Of a DNA stretch of 12,218 nucleotides, positions 7,898 to 12,218 are shown one piece after another. The stretch is from positions 287,082 through 299,299 of the forward strand of contig NW_019091413.1 in assembly GCF_001949145.1 (NCBI RefSeq). Reading direction: 5' to 3'. The DNA is from Acanthaster planci. Its lineage: Eukaryota; Echinodermata; Asteroidea; Valvatida; Acanthasteridae. The notes under the pieces are model-generated. The model was given only the letters and a program-made list of their open reading frames with translations. It ran no database searches and was not told the DNA's origin. Position numbers and translations under genes: made by a program. Every line of letters begins with the position of its first letter. The first letter of the stretch is position 1.

Positions 7898-8268
7898 TTA
7901 ACCACTCCCTGCTGGGCGACCTGTTTTCGAGTACATAGGCTTTATATGCAGAGCACGGGAGACCGGAACTGGGACAAAAGAGTTCGGCCTTATAACAAAA
8001 GACTGTGCTCAGCACAAAAGACTGAGCTACTGGGCATTACTGACATTTTTTTGCTCTCAATAGTGGAGATAATCCAGCCTTGTTTTGAAACAGTATACCG
8101 CCTGTTGAGGCATTTAGAGCGAGCGGGTTACCACCGGGGACAAAAGGCTCCACCACTGCATTGATGAGCCACTCAGCACCGCTGCATGCTAATCTGGCCC
8201 CTATTGAAAAGAGGTCAGCAGTGCACTGTGCCGGTTTCGGGAACAAAAGAATCTTACGCAACATGACA
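7898..8268 (+). repeat. dispersed repeat family, copy 2 (probably in the NDUFS3 3' UTR)
   Basis: Starts TTAACCACTCCCTGCTGGGC, 45 bases after the stop codon, in the same orientation as the gene. It aligns with 4432-4640 over about 200 bases. It continues with a more GC-rich segment to about 8268 (GCCACTCAGCACCGCTGC and onward) whose membership in the repeat is less sure. If transcribed with NDUFS3 it would be part of the 3' UTR. The open frame at about 7895-8164 is discussed in the findings. Confidence 0.7.
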
Positions 8269-8386
8269 CAATCTGGGCTCTTTTTCCAAAGCTGCAGGCC
8301 TGGCTAAAATATTCAAAAGTCAATGAAGCTTAACTGTCAGATTTAGAATAGTGCCCAAAGAGTCCTTCGTGTAGGTATGAACGGCC

Positions 8387-8392
8387 ATTAAA
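8387..8392 (+). promoter_or_regulatory. NDUFS3: candidate NDUFS3 polyadenylation signal ATTAAA
   Basis: ATTAAA, the commonest variant of the poly(A) hexamer, 534 bases after the stop codon. It is the first plausible signal I noticed after the coding end, but the downstream GU-rich element is not clear. Confidence 0.3.
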
Positions 8393-9209
8393 TGAAATGA
8401 TAAATTTTTGAAGAATTTTGAAAACGGAAAATCTTGAAAAGGACCCGGCATCTTGTCTTGCTCAAGAAAAATCCAGCCTCCAGCAAGTGGTTAGTGTGTA
8501 TTGAAGAAGTGGAAATATTGAGTTAAATGTTCTAATTGTACATTACATTGTAATTGAAATGGTGTGTACAGATCTTGTGTGTATGCAGCATCCATCCATA
8601 CATTTTAATACAGGGACATCATTTTCATATTGGGGGGTTACTGTTGGGGAAACATAACAGGACAAACCATTTAGGAATCAGTAGACTTAATAACAACCAA
8701 GCAGTAAGCATTTAAAGAGTAGAAGGTTTCAGAGTTGACTTTGTGAACTTTTCACCTGATTTCATGTAAAAGGGAACAAACCGAAAAGTTGCATCTATTT
8801 TCTCCCAAAATACATGTTATTGCCAGAAATTGTTTTGGTATCAGGTTACAGATGTTTGTGTTTCTATTGCAGTTTTGCCGAAAAATTCATTTGAAGTTCA
8901 TATTGCATTGCAGATATTTTGGATGACGTTACAGGAATCAATTTGTGTTATGTTTTACCAGCTTATCTTGCAAGTGTATGCAGTCACTGAATTCAAATCC
9001 CAAATTAACACTCAGCTGTTTTTGTTCATTACTTCTTTAGAATGTCTTTTCAGTTCTAAACTTGGTGAAACTGATGCTTATTTCAGAAGACATGGTTGTT
9101 TAATTAATTCTTCATTTTCAGAATTTTAGTTTGCCTCAGTTGAAACAATTTTGTCTGCTGCCCTGCAGAAGGGCATTTTAAGCAAGCTGTTACAATGCAA
9201 GTTATGTTT
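8393..9209. other. gene-free stretch, 3' UTR or intergenic
   Basis: Nothing recognisable apart from AT-rich DNA and a modest open frame at 8830-9129 without family similarity or splice-bounded conservation. Whether it is transcribed depends on which poly(A) signal the gene uses. Confidence 0.4.
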
Positions 9210-9215
9210 AATAAA
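9210..9215 (+). promoter_or_regulatory. alternative downstream polyadenylation signal AATAAA
   Basis: Canonical AATAAA within GTTTAATAAATGCC. It would give NDUFS3 a 3' UTR of about 1.4 kb if used. Chance occurrence is possible. Confidence 0.3.
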
Positions 9216-10028
9216 TGCCTCAACACCCTTGTGCCAGGCTCATTACAAAACTGTTGCGACTTGGTGAAAAAAGTCAAGCAGAGTTATAGTGCATGTTTAC
9301 TATGAATTGAATAACAGAGTGATCCATTGACAGTTGTTTTATGTTGTTACATTTGCATTTTGACAAATAGACATGCCACATCCAAATAGTCTACGGGTGC
9401 CCAGATATCCAGACAAGGGTACACCCCTCTGGCTACGCGTAAATGCTTGTACATGTAGTAATAAGGAAGGAAACAGAAAATAATGGTTAAACGAAGTCCT
9501 CACGAGCCAACTACAAGCACCGAGTCACAAACTGCTCTGATGAACTGTGACAAAGGTATCTCTTTTCAAGTTCTGTCAAGTTACAGGCCAGTAACTGGAA
9601 CCTTTTGATCAATTACGTGTTTGTGCCTCAATTTAGTGTCTTGCCCAAACACTACACTAAATTTGTTCAAATTACAAGCAAGTTGAATCAACACAACTAA
9701 TAGTCAAAGAGTCTTTAACCTGGGCCTATTTGCATCACTAGGATTTTTCTAGAGAGGGCCTGTGGGGGTGTTTTTCTGGTGGGGGGTGTATAAACCATTA
9801 TCAATGAAAAGGGTTAATTCTGATTATTTTGAAAGCTCACTGGGGACATTCTTCCCTTTTGCTCCCTTTTTGTTTCACGTTTTCTTTTTTTGGGGGAGGG
9901 GAGTTCCCTCTTGCTTTCACTTCTGACACCCATGTGTGGTCTAGCATCGACCCCATGATAAGCGACATCAAACAGTTATGCCAAAAGTTCTGACAAACAA
10001 TCCAACATGCTAACAAGCAATTACAAAT
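9216..10028. other. intergenic sequence with no recognised gene
   Basis: No ORF with recognisable similarity. There are G-rich and T-rich low-complexity patches around 9765-9790 and 9875-9905. No inverted repeat comparable to the neighbouring elements was seen. Confidence 0.5.
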
Positions 10029-10040
10029 CATATAGATCTG

Positions 10041-10090
10041 TTAATTAATTATATATAACAGGTTTTGCCCTACGTATATTAATAAGCACT
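10041..10090 (+). repeat. left inverted arm of the tRNA-like foldback element
   Basis: TTAATTAATT followed by TATATAACAGGTTTTGCCC and ACGTATATTAATAAGCACT. It is the reverse complement of 10240-10295 except that the right arm has six additional bases in the middle. Confidence 0.9.
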
Positions 10091-10120
10091 GGGGTCGGCT
10101 GGCCGGTCCGAATCAAGCAA

Positions 10121-10192
10121 GCTCGGTGGTCGAGTGGTTAAGACATCTGCACTTGTAAGCAGGAGGTCATGGGTTCAAGTCCCACCCGAGTA
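10121..10192 (+). ncRNA. tRNA-like unit with intact A and B boxes (not a functional tRNA)
   Basis: The A box TGGTCGAGTGG is at 10127-10137 and the B box GGTTCAAGTCC at 10172-10182; both fit the RNA polymerase III internal-promoter consensus. CTCGG pairs with CCGAG for the acceptor stem (5 bp only), GTC/GAC for the D arm, and TGGG/CCCA for the T arm. The anticodon arm is CTGC/GCAG with an 8-base loop (ACTTGTAA) instead of 7. That, and the two mismatched acceptor pairs, argue against a working tRNA gene and for a tRNA-derived repeat. A run of six T at 10204-10209, just downstream, would end a polymerase III transcript, giving an RNA of roughly 90 bases. An isoacceptor cannot be assigned safely. 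Confidence 0.65.
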
Positions 10193-10239
10193 AGCTTATG
10201 AGGTTTTTTCACAAGCTCTCGGACAAGCACTGAGCATAC

Positions 10240-10295
10240 AGTGCTTATTAATATACGTTGGGTAAGGGCAAAACCTGTTATATATAATTAATTAA
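10240..10295 (-). repeat. right inverted arm of the tRNA-like foldback element
   Basis: Reverse complement of 10041-10090 with one 6-base insertion around 10257-10264. Its inner end also belongs to a smaller stem-loop, GCACTG-AGCATA-CAGTGC (10227-10244). Confidence 0.9.
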
Positions 10296-10348
10296 CATCT
10301 CCCCAACGCAAAAAAAAAATACATCTTGAAAAAAAGCATATAGATCTG

Positions 10349-11790
10349 CTTTTACACTGGGTCTGTGATTCTAGAATTCAGAGGAACATCTTTATTTCTG
10401 AAAAACTTTCAATGAGATAACTTCACAAAGATTTGGCTCAACCCCATGTTGACAAAGTTGGACATGGAGACATACAATTAAATCAGTATTTTGAGACACT
10501 TTAACATTTCTAAGGTAGCATTAGAAGCTCAGAACTACATGTTAGTCAATTTCTACAGATAAAAACAAGTGCAAAACATTCATTAAAAATTTACAGGGCA
10601 ATATAGGCAACGCTACTTCAGTATGCTTTGTCTACATGTGCATGAATTGTTCAAGGTACAGACTGACCAGCTACATGCATGTGATCATGTCATTTCTAGA
10701 TTTACACTTGTTATGGTAATGAAAAAACTCATTCTAGGTGATTTTTAAAGTTTAAAAAGTCCTTGAGGTTCCTTTTACCCAAAACACTACAAAACACTTA
10801 AATCTACCTGTATGTTATTAAAGTAAAATGTAATTTGTGCTGTCTCCACTATAATCAATAGAAAAATTAGTTAAATGAAAACAAATATCTACACTATTTG
10901 TTTATAAAGGAAAACGTAACAAATATTCATGGAGTTGAACAAAGTCACCAAATACCAATTACTCTAAATTATAGCAAGACATACATGTACAAGTTCTGAC
11001 TTACAGAACTACAGTGGGCAGGCTGTCACAAGGAAGGGAGTGGGGCTGCCCCCCCCCCAGCAAAAAAACCCCGAGCATCAAAACTGATGATTGTTCTTGT
11101 GAAGTGCCCCCTGCTTGGTGTACTGTGGTCTCCTCCCCTGTAATGTCTGAAGATGGCGACAGGGCTACTGATGGGTTACTTCTGAGCTGTGAGCACAAGT
11201 TGCTAACTCTTCAATCTTGCTTGCTGTGTTGATGGACAGAAAGTGGATATGAATGGGGTGGTAGGAATATAGCTGAGACTGTGACCTGCTTATTATAGAG
11301 TACCAAAGCGTGATGTCATTTGGAACCAGGAAGTGTAGTGCAAACGAATGTAGTACGCATGCATTTATTCTTGCTCTAATGCCTTCACATACAATCATGC
11401 ATGTGACGTATTCCCCATCTCACACATCAAACCATATGTGGACTGCTAACCAAACTATTTAATGGTATCTCTGCTACTTTCACCATAAAGTTGGTAACAG
11501 TAATCTCTAATGGGAGCAGTGAAATGGTACAATCATACAGTCAGCTGTTGAAGCAGGGCAATTTTTCTTTAATAGTTGAGGTTCATTTCTTAACACTGAT
11601 AAGCTTCTTAACGTAATGTCTGCTGAGCTGGAAGACAGGTGCAGATTTTTGCCCCAAATAGTTTTCCAGACTTGAAGACATTGCTTTTGAGCAAGACACA
11701 TGCAACAAACAAAATCAAAAGCCTATGCCTGTTTGCAAACCAAAGCACACCGTTTTTCTGCATTTTGAATGATTTTGAGGAAAATAGAAT
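10349..11790. other. intergenic sequence with no secure gene
   Basis: AT-rich, with no recognisable protein. A C-run at 11051-11060 and purine-rich sequence around 11030-11075 look like low complexity. A possible minus-strand exon around 11005-11198 next to a GTAAGT donor is treated as a weak finding. Several short open frames near 11165-11701 show no known similarity. Confidence 0.45.
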
Positions 11791-12099
11791 AGGGCTTTAA
11801 AGAATGGATCTTTGATGTCATATGACTTTTCAACTCATGGTGTCATCATTACAAGATATCAATTTTTGTCTATAACCCTTCCCTTTCAAACTATCTGCAA
11901 AGTTTCAATCTGATGGGACATGTACTTCAGGAGATATAGGGCTTTAAAGAGTTGACCTTTAATGTCATGTGACCTGTCACTTAATAACGTCATCATCACA
12001 TGAAGTCCATTTTCATCTTTGATACATCCCTTTCAAAATATCTGCAATGTTTCAACCCAATCGGACATGTACTTCAGGAGATATAGGCCTCTGAAATTT
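11791..12099 (+). repeat. tandem duplication, period 147 bp, two units plus the start of a third
   Basis: Unit 1 starts at 11791 (AGGGCTTTAAAGAATGGATC), unit 2 at 11938 (AGGGCTTTAAAGAGTTGACC), and a third, quickly fading, start at 12085 (AGGCCTCTGAAATTTG). Both intervals are exactly 147 bases. Shared blocks in the same order are CTTT.ATGTCAT.TGAC, GTCATCAT.ACA, CCCTTTCAAA.TATCTGCAA, GTTTCAA and GGACATGTACTTCAGGAGATATAGG. The units are roughly 75% identical by eye. No known family is recognised. Confidence 0.85.
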
Positions 12100-12104
12100 G
12101 TATC

Positions 12105-12218
12105 TTAACCACTACCAGCCGGGGACTCCGAAATCGGAGCCGTATGGTTTATATGTGTGGCCGGGGTCTCCGAACTCGGACAAAGGAAACAGGGCCCTGT
12201 AACAAAAGACCGTACTCT
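12105..12218 (+). repeat. dispersed repeat family, copy 3 (diverged, cut by the window edge)
   Basis: Begins TTAACCACTACCAGCCGGGG, like the starts at 4432 and 7898. It keeps GGTTTATATG and the late block CCTGTAACAAAAGACCGTACTCT, corresponding to CTTATAACAAAAGACTGTGCTCA in the other copies. Internally it differs more and has its own GGGGACTCCGAA.TCGGA / GGGGTCTCCGAACTCGGA duplication. The right end lies outside the window. Confidence 0.6.

Larger units (their letters stand above)
10029..10348 (+). mobile_element. young tRNA-like foldback element with a 12-bp flanking duplication
   Basis: CATATAGATCTG occurs at 10029-10040 and identically at 10337-10348, consistent with a target-site duplication. 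Between them, the left arm 10041-10090 and right arm 10240-10295 are inverted copies: 30 bases (TTAATTAATT through TTTTGCCC) match perfectly, then one 6-base indel, then about 20 more matching bases (ACGTATATTAATAAGCACT). The arms enclose a tRNA-like unit. To the right of the hairpin, 10296-10336 contains A10 and A8-like runs, like the tail of a retroposed element. The near-perfect arms and duplication imply a recent insertion. Whether it moved as a SINE (A-rich tail, 12-bp duplication) or as a foldback DNA element (inverted arms) cannot be settled from one copy. Confidence 0.75.

Noticed and set aside
8830-9129. 99-residue + strand frame downstream of NDUFS3
   Set aside because: No family similarity. 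It has AT-rich codon content typical of chance frames and no supporting splice or start context.
10121-10192. A functional tRNA gene (Thr-like anticodon TGT)
   Set aside because: The acceptor stem has only five good pairs, the anticodon loop has eight bases, and the unit lies inside a foldback element with a second decayed relative at 1803-1874. It is better called a tRNA-derived repeat.
1-12218. A prokaryotic-style defence, mobile or biosynthetic gene cluster
   Set aside because: There are no operons, ribosome binding sites, long ORFs or CRISPR repeats. Coding is by spliced animal-type exons.

Overview
The window is eukaryotic nuclear DNA. It is AT-rich, protein coding is confined to short islands bounded by GT/AG splice signals, and repeats lie between them. 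The one gene I recognise is the nuclear gene for the 30-kDa iron-sulfur-fraction subunit of mitochondrial complex I (NDUFS3, NADH:ubiquinone oxidoreductase core subunit S3). The protein is animal-like. The small-exon layout, the frequent TACATGTA palindrome and the mix of degenerate DNA transposons with a tRNA-derived repeat suggest a marine invertebrate, perhaps a non-vertebrate deuterostome. That taxonomic guess is inference only.

Layout: 1-1080 is upstream sequence with an imperfect 63-bp direct repeat, a possible polyadenylation signal of an upstream transcript and no certain exon. Five NDUFS3 exons follow on the + strand: 1081-1137, 1357-1604, 4249-4374, 5411-5530 and 7674-7853 (stop TAA). 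Their phases join without a break and give 242 complete residues from the end of the mitochondrial presequence to the C-terminus. The first exon, with the ATG, is not securely located; a weak candidate lies at 970-1027.

The introns hold repeats: a decayed tRNA-derived element on the minus strand (about 1720-1960), a degenerate pogo/Tigger-like DNA transposon (about 2192-3876), copy 1 of a dispersed repeat (4432-4672), a 176-bp foldback element carrying CCAAT boxes (5863-6038), and a broken mariner-type transposon with long inverted repeats and a frameshifted transposase fragment (6266-7201), which contains a possible small TTAA-flanked insertion (6555-6644).

Downstream of the gene, copy 2 of the dispersed repeat begins 45 bases after the stop codon and is probably in the 3' UTR. 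The rest looks intergenic. Its most striking object is a young foldback element at 10041-10295 (about 50-bp, nearly perfect inverted arms) that encloses a tRNA-like unit with intact A and B boxes. It is flanked at 10029-10040 and 10337-10348 by identical 12-bp repeats, with an A-rich stretch before the right one. The window ends in a 147-bp-period tandem duplication (11791 to about 12099) and a truncated third copy of the dispersed repeat (12105 to the edge).

I see no operon, CRISPR array, prokaryotic feature or multi-gene system. The most unusual element is the tRNA-like foldback family, which has one young and one old copy here.
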